A DNA stretch of 64,000 nucleotides, taken from assembly GCA_943737045.1 (NCBI GenBank), contig CALSFV010000004.1, positions 755,501-819,500 of the forward strand, given 5' to 3'. The notes below the pieces were generated by a model. That model saw only the letters and a list, made by a program, of their open reading frames with translations, did no database searches and had not been told where the DNA came from. The stretch's first letter is position 1. The number at the start of each line of letters is the position of its first letter. The position numbers were made by a program, and so were the translations under genes. Shown in pieces: positions 23,389 through 34,852 of this stretch. This DNA is from Parapristionchus giblindavisi (lineage: Eukaryota; Nematoda; Chromadorea; Rhabditida; Diplogasteridae).

Positions 23389-24599
23389 CCTGAAATTTTT
23401 TAAACTATTATATTACAGTGCAAGAGCAAGTCCGAAATGTGAATGTAACGGAAAATATAGCAAACAAAGGGGAAGATTGCTCCAGACTGAATAAAACCCA
23501 TTACATTATCTACAAGGAAGTCTGCCGCCTTGTTAGAGACAAGGAAATACTATGGAAATAAGGGAAGCGTACCCATCCAGGAATAAGACCGAATGTTGTT
23601 TCAAAATATTTTCCTAGCCATATGAAAGAAAAATTTGCGCTGAGCAGTAGAGGACTAAAAAAATGCAATCGCCTATTGTTATCTTTTGCAAAAGAAAAGA
23701 TAACGGTAGATGCACAATCCGTTATTCAAGACACACGAAGTCCCGAAGTACAAGGAGCAAGGCCAGTGATAATTCAAGGCCAATTCAGTCCGGAGGGACA
23801 AATCTCTTCTTCGGACCTACATTATCTCTTATGTCAGTATAAACTATCAATCCTGATCAGTTCACGCGGTCACATTCCATTCTTCTCTATGGAGTTTGGT
23901 CAAAGATATGCTATTTAAATTATCCCACAATGAAATGGAATAATCAAAATGCTAAAAATGGCTAGTGCAAAATAAACCCACGCATAGTATTGGGAATTAG
24001 CAAGACCTCGATATATGCGAGACGAATGGACAATAAACATATTTAATGATGAGAATATATATAAGACTGGGCATGGGTCTCGACAACAAATACAACAAAC
24101 AGCAATGTACAATATATTAATAATAATATTTAATGAGTTGAGCCAGACGATGTAATTAGTGACAGAAGAGACAATGGAGGAAAGATCAAACCGGGAATAT
24201 TTCATTTTCGGTAATTAGCTTTGCTGCCAATGTTGTGGTACCATGGCACGCTAGCTGCATAAGGCAAATACATACATCCTTCAAAACGAATAAGATATCT
24301 AACAGATAGATCTTATCCCATATGCGTTCGATTGAAAGGGACTGAAACCTCTGTCAATGGTCTCTACAACGCTCTACGCTCTCTCGTTGTTATAGAACAG
24401 AAAAATAGTGTGCACAATAAAGAGGCAATTGAGTAAGGTCACTCTCCCTTTGAAGGAGTAAATTATTATTATAGTGTTATTATTATATTGTATTGCTATT
24501 GTTCCTTATCTTAATTTTCAAGCTCGGCGAAAAGTAAGGAAAAGTCGAGAAGATACTGTTTTTCATCGATCACGTCATATTTTCATTTCTTTTTTTTAG

Positions 24600-24894
24600 G
24601 GACAGTAGTATTTCACTGCAAAAAGATATTATTACTGATATCAACAAGCGATTATGGCGGCTTACAAATAATGCAAATAGTCGAATACAAATCTGTTTAG
24701 TGGAGACCCTGGAGACTAAACTGGTCAGGCTGAAAGATCGCAACTCCCTGAATACGAAAACTATTTTTTCTAATATTATAGATGCCCCGGAATACCGTAA
24801 TCCGAGCGAAATTTCGAATTTAAGTAATAAGTATATAGAAAACTACAAACGGGACTTGAATTCTCATGGCACGGTTACAATCTCTGACTACTAA
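24600..24894 (+). CDS. Candidate terminal exon of an unrecognised plus-strand gene
   Basis: A pyrimidine-rich acceptor (CATTTCTTTTTTTTAG, ending at 24599) is followed by one base completing a codon and then 97 open codons to TAA at 24892-24894. The frame has no long low-complexity run. It contains a helical, hydrophilic segment with DIITDINKRLWRLTNNANS, then VETLETKLVRLKDRNSL, and ends TVTISDY. That length is notable for this AT-rich background. Incoming phase is 2. The preceding exon is not identified; an 11-nt microexon-like piece with a GTAAGG donor near 24523 is possible but speculative. No conserved domain is recognised and no AATAAA was spotted nearby. It could also be a chance open frame or a pseudogene relic. 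Confidence 0.4.
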
Positions 24895-25299
24895 GTACCT
24901 CCGTCTCGAATTGATTCCTCATCGTTGGTAACAATTTCTTTATGATAATAGTGCCCCCCAAATCTTAAATCAAAAATCACAGTTCTCCTTCTTTAAAATA
25001 TTGTTCGTGTTCAAAGAAATCGTCCACAAAATCAAGAAGCGATTCATAGTACAAAGACAAATATTGTATCAGACGAGCAAAAAACTAGACAAGTAAAGCA
25101 GTAATTGTAGTCTTTGGTTTGTAGTCGCTAGAGATCGATCACACGACACTTTTGGAAAGGACCAAAGAGCATACCCTTCGGCACCTTTTTTTCGCACGAA
25201 TATTTCCTGGTTAGTTATGAATGAGATAGTACAAAGAGCTGAGATGTCGGTAGATGTTTGTAACCATCTAAAAGCAGTAAAGGTAATGGAAAATCGCGT

Positions 25300-25760
25300 T
25301 ATTCAAGGCACACGAAGTCCTGCGCGAAAAACCTGACCGCATTTCAGTCAAAATTTCATTAAATTGAAAAACCTGACCGTATTTTTAGCCTTCTTTGCCT
25401 AAAATTGAAAAACCTGACCGCATTTTAAAATCCGATAATCTAGCAATTCGACCTAAGTTGTTACGTCAGCGATCATTCAAGGCCAATTCAGTCCGGAAGA
25501 CCAAATCTCTTATCTAAACGCAAATATTAGGAAATATCTTGTAGCGAAGGTCCTTGACGAAAATTCCTGAGGGATTCACGTTCAAGGGGCGCCTCGGTGA
25601 AAATACGCGTAGAGATCATAGGAGAAGATAAAACATATTTAGGCAGTGTTCGAGACTTCAGTTTAACAGTTTAATGACCTTTATCAACACAGAACCATTG
25701 GGGAGGGAATGGTCGCCACTAAACGACAAATTAGTCTGGGCGTGCTGAGGTCCCATACAA
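25300..25760. mobile_element. Interspersed repeat, longest copy, with an internal triplicated 20-mer
   Basis: It starts GTTATTCAAGGCACACGAAG and includes GATCATTCAAGGCCAATTCA. It ends with a TGACCTTTATCAACACAGAA / GGAGGGAATGGTCGCCACTA block that recurs inverted at 38815-38935. Three copies of GAAAAACCTGACCGCATTTT-like sequence, spaced 40-60 bp, lie at about 25327-25425. No coding capacity is seen. Confidence 0.55.
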
Positions 25761-26457
25761 GGGGCATAATTCTCTTCATCTTCTTCATCCTTTGATTAGC
25801 AATTAAGACGTTCTTCAGAATCAAAGCCGCTACACTTGATCCTTTTCGAATAGCAAATCATGAAACAGAATTGAGAAAAATTAGATAGAAATAACCCACG
25901 AAGTCCTCGCTCAATACTTCGTCAACAATTGCTTGATGTTGACGAAGTATTGAGACTACATCAGAATGTATGTTAATGGTTTTGAAACGTAAAAACCTAG
26001 TCATTCAAAGTTTCGTATTATGGTATTTAAAAAAACACTCCAAACAAATTTTACTCTCGGCATTGGTAACGCTCTCTCACGTACAAAAAAGCGAGAGAGT
26101 GGTTTCACTTTAAATAATAAGGAAGTATCAGAAAAATTGCGGGTAGGAGGGTTCTCAGAGCAATGGCAATATTTTTCTGCGTCTCTATTCTTGGCCAGTC
26201 CGCATCTCTCGATAGCTCCTTATTTCCCATTAGAAATTCGCGTTCTCCTTCCCTCCCACACTGCGTTCAAAGACCGTGCAGTTGTAGAAAGGATTAGAGA
26301 TCGTACGAAAGGTGAGAGTAAAAAACAATAGAAAACATTTACTTATAGTAAATAATGGGATATCGTGAGGGTGCGGAGTGGTCAAGAATAGAGACAAACG
26401 AGATGTGGTGTCCGCAGAACACTGTGCAGAAACACTATTGATAATAATGCGGTTTTC

Positions 26458-26558
26458 AAAGTACACTCGAGCTAATTTGAAAATCTTTGCTCAGGCAATG
26501 CTCTTTGCGATAGAGCATTGTCAGAGAGTACAGTAAAATTAGCTTGAGATGTGAAACA
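26458..26558. mobile_element. TTAA MITE family copy
   Basis: CGAGCTAATTTGAAAATC pairs with GTACAGTAAAATTAGCTTGAG. The loop is shortened and the termini are diverged. Confidence 0.6.
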
Positions 26559-27042
26559 CGAAATACGTGGATAAGAGAAAAAAAACAATGGTGGTAGAGT
26601 GGGGTTCTCTAGTGCTCAATATTTTTCTGCATCTCTATTACTGGCCACCCTCGTTCTAGCCTCCTATTTTCTCTAATTCCTCCCCACCCATCGATGCACT
26701 CCTTTCATGCATCTCACGTCCGTGTATTCATCGTTGGACAACCAGTGCCGGAACAGATACATCCGCGAAATAGGACATTGACCTACTCGACGGACGCCCA
26801 CATCCGGCGATTTGTCAGCAACAACAAAGGGCGATTAGTGGACAGGGTAAGGATATGATGATGATGTTGTTGTTTTTCACAGAAATATGCAATTCGAGGA
26901 TCATTTACTGGACATATTGCGTTGAACGGTCCCAAAGATAAAATGTAGATAATATAAAAAAACAAGGGAATTGTGAAAAGCGATTTTTTCTTATTTTCGT
27001 AAAATTTGTACATACAACAACAAGGACATTAAAATAGGCTAC

Positions 27043-27161
27043 TTAAAGGCACCCCAATCTAAATTTACTCTCCTCATTGGCAATACTCTCTTGTAGATAA
27101 AGAAAACGAGAGAGTGTGTCGAGAACGGAGAGTTTCAAAATAGCTTGAGGTGTTTCTTTAA
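27043..27161. mobile_element. TTAA MITE copy
   Basis: A TTAA-to-TTAA element of 119 bp with AGGCACCCCAATCTAAATTT and TCAAAATAGCTTGAGGTGTT ends. Confidence 0.75.
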
Positions 27162-27778
27162 ATTATGTACTATGTACATAATTAAAAGCGAAATGGGTAA
27201 AGTGAACGTTATTTGCTCTGTAACCCGAGAATGATGGAAGAATCTTTGAAATTGGCATTGGATGAAGTGGGTTCAGGTCTAAGACGGGTAAAAAGGAGGT
27301 ACGAAGAAGAAATTGAGAAGTAAAGAGAAATGAACGAACGAAGGGATGAGAGAGATGGATGGGAGATAAGGAAGAAGAAGACTAGAGACAGACAGAACAG
27401 TTTTGAACTAATACAAAAACACATTATTTATTTGAAATGCTCTCTAAATTCTCAAGAATTGCACAAATTATATGATCACGATGAACTAGAAAGAAAACAA
27501 GATTCCTTTCAGAGCTGCGGGTAAAAATATTTTCGTAAACGAGATTTTCTCGTAAAAGTCATAATTTTTCAAAAGTACGTGAAAAGTTTTTGAAATTGCT
27601 TACATTTATTTCAATTAAAATTTGGCAACATATCAACAATCAAAAAATTGTAAGCCGAATATTGAACAACAATCCAACCAGTGGAATATTGGTACAGAGA
27701 AGAGAGCATTGAATTACCCTTTATCAGACTATTCCCGGCTTGCAGAACATCCATAAAAATTGATTTTCAGTCATTTTA

Positions 27779-28211
27779 CAAGGGGATGGTCGCAACTGGT
27801 CCTGGCCACATGAGATGGCAATAACATGACTAGGATCAGTTTTCGATGCTGATTACGAATCCGTTTTCAGAAAGTGCCTAATCGACCTGATTTACGAGAA
27901 AATCGATATTTTAATTCGGAAATTCGTGTGGTTTCCTGCCAAAAACCGTACGGGTGAGCTGGTGAACTCATCTATAAACTCTCGCAATACATTACCTTAC
28001 ATTGCCGGACCTTTTCAATGCAATCCAGATAGTTTGTGAAGGAAACTACACGACTTTTCGAATCAACAAGCCAAATTTCAATACCATTTTTCTCGAAAAT
28101 CAGGTCGACTAGGCACTTTCTGAAAACGGATTCGTAATCAGCATCGAAAACTGATCCTAGTCATGTTATTGCCATCTCATATGGCCAGGACCAGTTGCGA
28201 CCATCCCCTTG
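27779..28211. mobile_element. 433-bp palindromic element with TTA target duplication
   Basis: Termini CAAGGGGATGGTCGCAACTG and its complement are flanked by TTA (27776-27778 and 28212-28214). Each arm is over 150 bp and near-identical, sharing ATGAGATGGCAATAACATGA and GATGCTGATTACGAATCCG. A 3-bp TTA duplication with a CAAGGGG end is compatible with PIF/Harbinger-type insertion, though this is not proven. Relatives lie at about 15815-15965 (one arm) and 40572-40875. Confidence 0.75.
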
Positions 28212-29497
28212 TTAGTAAAAAAATTATGATAGCGATACTCAATATCAATATTATAATAATATTAGTAGGAACAAAAATCGGCTAAGAAAGGGGCGGGGCA
28301 TGTAATAAATCTCACCCAGATACATGCATATTCACACCGGGAAAAGCATTATTTATTTATTTTGTTTTGTTTATCTAAGCTCTCGCTCAGGAAATACAAT
28401 GAGAGAATAATGGTTAACAATTGATAGAAATAGGCGGAACAACGGAAAGTCGAAGAACTAAACATGCATGATAAATACAATTGTAAAGATCAAAGATCAA
28501 AATTGATCAAAATCATTGCACTTCATCTCTAAAGTGCGTTGAAAATGCAAAAATACAAGGAGAATTAAACAAAAAAGAATTTAAAGAGATAGACAGTGGG
28601 AGATAAATAGCTACGTAATATTTACCAATCGAAGGAATGATTGCCCTTTTACAATTTGAATTAAATTAAAGGTATTTATTACTTATTTTATGATGCAATG
28701 ATCCATTTGGGAAAATTAATGGAGGAACGATACAGGACTATTTATTATATAACCGATAAAATGAGAAAATGTGAGAGAGTAAATGTAGGCTGCAGGAGGG
28801 TTAGAAAAGGTGGTGGAAGTGTCTCTAGCAAACACACCACTGCAAGTTCTCATAGAGTGTTTTAGGCATATAGAACGAATACAAGATAAATATGACTTGT
28901 TGTGGATAGTTCGAAAGACTACAGTATTTTAAGGAAAAGGAAAAAAGAGTAGCTGTATGCTGCTAAAAGGCGGTGTATTCTCGTAGTTTCTTTTCGCTAA
29001 AAAAACTGGGGAAAAGACGAGGACAGCGCTTTGTACATACACACCGTCGGTACAAAGAAAAGTGATATATATTTTACACCTGCTTGTTTTCCAATGAATA
29101 GGAGGTCGACCAGGTGCTACAAGTAACAGCTTTTCCCAGAAATATGTCAATATAAGCTTTAGGTGCATTTTTCACACGTCTCGACGACCGCGCCAATGGA
29201 ATAAGTAAAGAATATGATGATGATGAAAGAGTAACTTGTTACTAAATAAAAGTTGAAGTGCCTTGTTTATGGCTAATGCAATGATGAAGAGTCTTTGGGA
29301 TAAAGCCTAGAACATTGGGAGATACTCTACGCACTATAACAATGACAATTTCCTTTAATACTGAATTGTGGAGGTGTCATTTTCAGGTTTTTACACTTCT
29401 ACGAAGAGTCTGAGAAAAGCAGAATATGCAATGACGGGATAAATAAAGACATGTTTGGAAAACAAAATTTCAGTAATGTTCGAATGAATTTAGCTAT

Positions 29498-29613
29498 TTA
29501 AACACCGAACTTATATTGCTATCCTCTATGAAACTACTCTCTCGTAAACAGCGAAAGCGAGAGAGTGTGTCAAAGAGCGTTGAGTTTCGAAATAGCTTGC
29601 GGTGTTAATTTAA
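29498..29613. mobile_element. TTAA MITE copy, diverged
   Basis: The TTAA ends and the CTCTCTCGTAAACAG / GAGAGAGTG hairpin are preserved; the outer arms are degraded. Confidence 0.65.
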
Positions 29614-29814
29614 GAAAAGGTGTTTTCTTGTTAGTGGACTAGCATACCAGAAATACCAGTAGGTTCACAATATTTTACTGAATGAAAGTTATTCTCAAAG
29701 TTATTCACGACATTTCTACGTCTGAAATACCTTCAATATATCGTATAAATATTTTTAAACGACCAGTAAATAACTCATAACGAACCTCATTCACTCCGAT
29801 GACGAAATTGCTGA

Positions 29815-29918
29815 CGATTAGTTAGTTAAATTAATTTACTTAGTTAATTTAGTTAATTTACTTAGTTAGTTAAACTTACAAGTTAGCTTGTTAGTTAGTT
29901 ACTTAGTTAAATTTAAGG
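29815..29918. repeat. TTAGTTAA-type simple repeat
   Basis: Irregular tandem TTAGTTAA / CTTAGTTAGTTAAA units. Confidence 0.85.
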
Positions 29919-32077
29919 ACTCATACGTTACATCCAAAAACATCACCATTTCATTAAACTAACTAATGTTTTATTCTATATATGGAAACAACCTTCCGAG
30001 GATAGAAAAATAAATAATTATTGAAAAAGAGCCACTACAGCGACGAAGACACCATCGGTTAATTACGTATTGAACACATGCTAATGGAGCTAAGGTAAAG
30101 GAGACCAAGGTATTTAAATGGTAAACAACAGGAAAATTAACAAGTAAATTATGAAGTCGAACAAAATATAAAATACTTAATGAACTCAAATGAGAGGAAA
30201 CGCGATATTGTAAAGACGCACTAGAGTGTGATTTTCAAAAAAAATATAAAACGAGTAGAACAAGTGCCACACACAGGTAAGATAGAGTATAAAACGATAA
30301 GAGTATTCTCATCTTTTCGTAACTTTTGAACAGAGACTTACATTGACGAAAAGCCAGCTTCTGAATCACAAAACACTATATTGTAGAGCTTCTGGAGATC
30401 TGAAGCCCTGAGCGTAGCGATCAACAGAAGCCGCTAATATCCAATAATAACATCAAATATCTGAACCAATCGTTCTGGAGAATTTATAAGGCACTTCTCG
30501 CGGGAATTCTCGACCTTTTCACGCTCGCGCAAAGTTCACTTCCGTCATTCATTTGCCGGTTACAGACTTCGGCCAGTTATAATTGCTCCTGAAGCCTGGG
30601 AAAGATCTTAGCTTCATAGTACCCGATCTTATATAATAGCTAAAACCACATTGATTATAGTAAAATTCAATGTTAAATTTCTAACCAAAATTCATTCTCA
30701 GAAAGTTTGCTAAAATATGAGAAATTCCTACGTCCACCAACAAATATTAGAGAATTACCACGAAACGTATGATCAGTTTTCATTGAGGTCGGTCGACATT
30801 CTCTGACGTCCACAGAATACCGTGTGATCGTGTTCAGAATTCATCAGAATCTAAAGCGTCACCATAAATTACAATAAGCAAATTCATCATAGCTCCTGCA
30901 AAAACGCTTGCAAGCATGTGTCATTTGTCAGGGAATTTCGCCTTATTCGTTGGATAGGAAATGGGATATTCTCGGTTCTCACGCGGAAAGTCACGCATCT
31001 TATGGGGCTTTGGGGGGGGGGGGGCTTAAAGAGGATACGTGAAGAGGATCTACGAGGGAGAATGGATAATGACCGCTCTGTGGTCTGCTAAATTTTTTTA
31101 AATTTGGTCAGCTCTGTCTTCATTTCAAATAAATACCGTCTCGGTGGTAATTATATAGCAATAAGGCTAGCTGAGTAGAGGTTCACGGTCTATAACTTAA
31201 TGGCCGAAACTGTGGATCTCATCCCTAATGATTACCACTTTTGATTTACTAAAATCCAATTCTATGAGTACAATTACATGTCTATTTTGATCTATTTATA
31301 TTTAATTTTATTTGAAATATGAATAGACAGAATGTTTTCCTTTCCATGAAAGGTCTAAGCCCCGCGAATATTTTCGTGAACAAACTGTGAAGCCAGAAAG
31401 ATAGCAAAAGTAACTAATTTCTTGCATTTCATTATCCCCTGCATAAACGATTTTATGGATTAATACTTGAGAGCCTCAAACTTTAAATGAATAAAGTGTA
31501 ATATAATTTTTGTAGCCACGATTGAATACAGAACTACGACACCACCACAATTGTCTGTATAAAATGTACTTGTATAAGAAAATCACAAATCTGTTGTAAA
31601 TAGCGAGACAACGAGTATGAAACCCAACACTCGGAGCCAAATATTTCGAGATCGTCACAGTTTTTCATCTATGCAAAACAAGAAATAGTCTTTTATACAA
31701 AGAAATCAAGAGATTTTCATACGTTCAATGCACTCTAGAACAGAAGATTTCGGAACACGGAACAATTCTCGGTTATACAACAAGAATAGAACGCTAGATA
31801 TAGAAGTAAATAGAAAAATATTAGAATAGAAATAGAGTACTTGATATGCCCCGATCCAGAAAGGGGAAGTTCCCAGAAATAGAATCCAAGAATGTTACAG
31901 ATAAGCACATATGCGTAACAGTATGTGAACATTGTCACAAATAATAATCGATTATTTTTTTGAAATTACAACACTTAACGGTAATAGAGAGGAACTGAAG
32001 GGAGGGATGTTGTGGGGAGAGAGTCAAGCGGTGGGTGAAAACGAACGATAATGAAGTTATTATGGCTTTTGTTTTCT

Positions 32078-32188
32078 CCCCTCTCCCTCTCTCCCTGTCT
32101 CTCTCTCTCCTCTCTCCCATTCTATCTCTTCCCTCTCCCTCCCTCTTCTCTCTTTCCTCTCTTGTCTCCTCTCCGTCTTCCTCTCTCT
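32078..32188. repeat. CT-rich simple repeat
   Basis: Alternating CTCCCTCTC and TCTCTCC runs. The Glu/Arg-rich minus-strand frame across it is compositional. Confidence 0.85.
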
Positions 32189-32657
32189 TTATCTTTGTGT
32201 TCACGTAGCTCATTTTGAAATAATGAAGAGGCGGCTGTCTTGTTTTAAGGCGACGGAGGGGGGGGGACTCATTGTAAGAGGGGCTGCATAGATGTAAATG
32301 AAGTTGGACACAACAGTTATTGTACTTGGAGTATAAATCATACCAAAGCCTCGATTATACCAACCATTATCACTGAATTATCGCATTGATCTCCCGCAGG
32401 ACTTCGTGTGCCTTGAATAATGAGATTTTCCTGTACATTTAGCTTTATGTGTCCAGGTCAGGAGAAGTTCATTGTCAAGCAACGTCACGTCAACGCAATA
32501 AGCCCAAATTAGTTGTGTGGTGTTCGGAATTTCAAAATATATCGCTACGGATCTACATCGCTTTTAAAATTAACAAAATTAAAATTATTAATCTTCCAAT
32601 TGTTTTATAACTGCTAAATAATCTGTCGACAATGATCGATCACTATGTAAAATTATC

Positions 32658-32661
32658 AAAA
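32658..32661 (-). terminator. Pol III terminator of tRNA-Asn
   Basis: A run of four T on the minus strand directly downstream of the tRNA gene. Confidence 0.7.
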
Positions 32662-32666
32662 GTATA

Positions 32667-32739
32667 CGCTCCCGGGTGGGTTCGAACCACCGACCTTTCG
32701 GTTAACAGCCGAACGCGCTGCCGATTGCGCCACGGAAGC
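32667..32739 (-). tRNA. tRNA-Asn(GTT): tRNA-Asn (anticodon GTT)
   Basis: Read on the minus strand, the 73-base sequence folds as a cloverleaf. The acceptor stem GCTTCCG / CGGGAGC has one T-G wobble and discriminator G. The anticodon stem TTCGG / CCGAA holds loop CTGTTAA with anticodon GTT. The T arm contains GGTTCGAACCC, which is also the B box, and the A-box region is TGGCGCAATCGG. It has no intron. A TTTT run at 32658-32661, six bases past the 3' end, can terminate RNA polymerase III. Confidence 0.96.
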
Positions 32740-34811
32740 TACATGCTCAACTGTCTGGTTTGCCTTCTTCAATATCACATCATAGGATGAAAGATGCGTT
32801 ATTAGCTCTGACGATAAGACATATGCTAACAAGTAGTTATTAACTACTAGAGTGTAATGGTATGGCCTACTAAATACGAGAAGTAAAACAAAAATGTAAC
32901 TGAGGATAGTATGAGTATTCCGATTTTAGTATATTTGGCACGAGATGGCAATTTGCAAGCGCCAAATTGGATAATTTTCTTCTTTTAAGAATTTTAAAAA
33001 TGTCAAAAACAATATTGTTCTTTAAATATCACTGGCCTAGCAGTGATATCCCACAGGACTTCGTGAGCATTGAATAACGTTATTTACCTTTACTTTTTAC
33101 CATTACTTGTGAATAAACAGATTTATATGGTTATCTGATTAATTTCATGAATAAGAACTTATCAAGGAATTAGTAATAGATCGGGATGAATTGTTTGCAG
33201 TAAACAGATAACTTCGGCAAGAAGATAAAATATCTGAAACATGGCACATTTTTCTAGCCTGCAGACGGTTTAGCGACAGTTCATTCTGAATGATGTGTGA
33301 CATTTGTGTAGAGTTCACAAATGTGCCATTATCTCTTTTTGATTTTAAAAGAAGAAGTATTCTGCTCATATAAAGATTTGTGATCATATCGTGGATTAAT
33401 CTCATTTTAACACATTGATCAAGCGTACGATCTGATGTGTATTTTGACCAGTGATTACTACGACATGATTATGACCATCGTGACTCATAAATATCGTTGA
33501 TTACGTGAATAAATATACCATCTCGTTTTTCCAATGAGTCCTCTGGATATCAAATACCACAAAATGGTCTCTTTGTTTTTTTTCTTATTCGCTGCCTTCG
33601 TGAAGGCATTGAACACTGCATTTTTTAGTAAACAAAACCGAAAATTTTTAAAACTGCAATTAATCTTAAACAATTTTAAAATAATTATCCGACAATTTCT
33701 TATCATGGTAAAGGCCTTAGGAAGGAATTAGTAATAGATCGTAAAGAGCTCGATCAATTGTTAGCTTCGATAAAATGATAAGAGGCCGTGTTGGTCATAT
33801 TTCTTCCTTTCCCTTCTAGAATTTCAATCACTATGTAATTTCATGTCTTAAAATGTTCCTAATGTTTCGTATTGCCATTCGCGCATCCGCATTTTCTGAA
33901 CCTATGCAAAAATAGGATAGACGTTTTCAAGCCCTACTACAAACAAGAGAAGGTTTCTTCTAATTGACTATTTCTTCTTGTATGAAATGCTAAAAGCACA
34001 ACAAGGATTACAAAACAATTTCGAAAAAATATGGATAAATCACATTTGAAAAAAATGGAATATTTGTTAGTATCTCTATTTCTAATTTATATCGCACATC
34101 AGCGCAAATTTATGACATAGGTTTATGACATATCAACTCGATCCCTTCAGAAAATATTCTTCAAAATATGTACTGTAGTAGAAATCTAGTGGCTAACTAC
34201 GACTAGTTTCATAGTACATAAAATGTTGACTAGATCTCTAAAAAAAAATCGGTGTAAATGATTGTTCTCTCAAATTGTTTATTACATTATTTCGCCATCT
34301 TGATGCTGGAACCCAGGGACCCTCAAATTGTCTTTCTATGTATATACACAGTGCCTTTCCATTCTCTTATCACTCACTTATGAGTAATAGAATTGGATAC
34401 GATTCTTATCATTCTCGTCACTATTGGTTCGTGCTATCTTCTCTAATCATATTAAGTTTACCCTACATATAATAATATAGCAGCATCGAACCACTTTATA
34501 GAATCACCATGGCAAGTTTTCCTAGAACCGTTATGAATATTCCTATCGTTCAAACCAAATTTTATAATTTGTCATTTCTTATCGTGCATTTTATCGATTC
34601 GAACTTTATGATATTCTGTCTTCACACGAGACTTCTTTCTTTTTTTTCCATTTTGGCACAGAATAATTTCTCAACATTTTTTTGGAAAACACGTCATCTC
34701 TGACTTATCTTGATTTTCAGTGAAATTTCCAAAGCATTAGTTCTTATCCGTAGTCCTCTTGTTTCGCAAATAATTAATGTTTTATTTATTTATTTAAATT
34801 GCTATAGGTGA
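32740..34811. other. Intergenic stretch upstream of the bZIP pair
   Basis: A partial interspersed repeat (ACAGGACTTCGTGAGCATTG, about 33045-33110) and two copies of GGAATTAGTAATAGATCG (about 33165 and 33724) are present. No gene or clear TATA box is seen ahead of the first bZIP gene. Confidence 0.45.
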
Positions 34812-34852
34812 ATGCGGAACTAATGGAAAATGGGAAGGAAGAAGTTGATTGA
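34812..34852 (+). promoter_or_regulatory. Two overlapping upstream ORFs ahead of the first bZIP start
   Basis: ATG CGG AAC TAA (34812-34823) is a three-codon uORF whose stop overlaps a second ATG (TAATG). That second uORF, nine codons with TGA at 34850-34852, runs out of frame across the bZIP start at 34830. An AG at 34806-34807 (GCTATAG) could be a trans-splice or intron acceptor, placing both uORFs in the mRNA leader. A very short uORF followed by one overlapping the main ORF is the ATF4 arrangement, though with much closer spacing here. Function is inferred. Confidence 0.5.

Larger units (their letters stand above)
12796..24599. other. Repeat-rich non-coding stretch
   Basis: This stretch is dominated by TTAA MITEs and related half-copies, an 8-bp-duplication MITE family, GC-rich hairpins and purine-rich simple DNA (13640-13980, 17323-17406). 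Several open frames (14278-14547, 18279-18546 on both strands, 19195-19858, 17619-17830) look partly coding but have no phase-consistent partners. A sequence near 15245-15355 reads as an exon, but its 3' half is a dispersed repeat. Any of these could be exons of the long-intron gene to the left; none is asserted. Confidence 0.4.
24895..32657. other. Repeat-rich non-coding stretch
   Basis: It holds an interspersed-repeat copy (25300-25760), TTAA MITEs, a 433-bp palindromic element, TTAGTTAA simple repeats (29815-29918), CT-rich sequence (32078-32188) and a G13 run (31012-31024). A minus-strand open frame ending in a donor near 29069 is coding-like but isolated. Confidence 0.45.

Noticed and set aside
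29069..29290. Open minus-strand segment before a GTGTAA donor
   Set aside because: Plausible composition but no credible acceptor and no linked exon.
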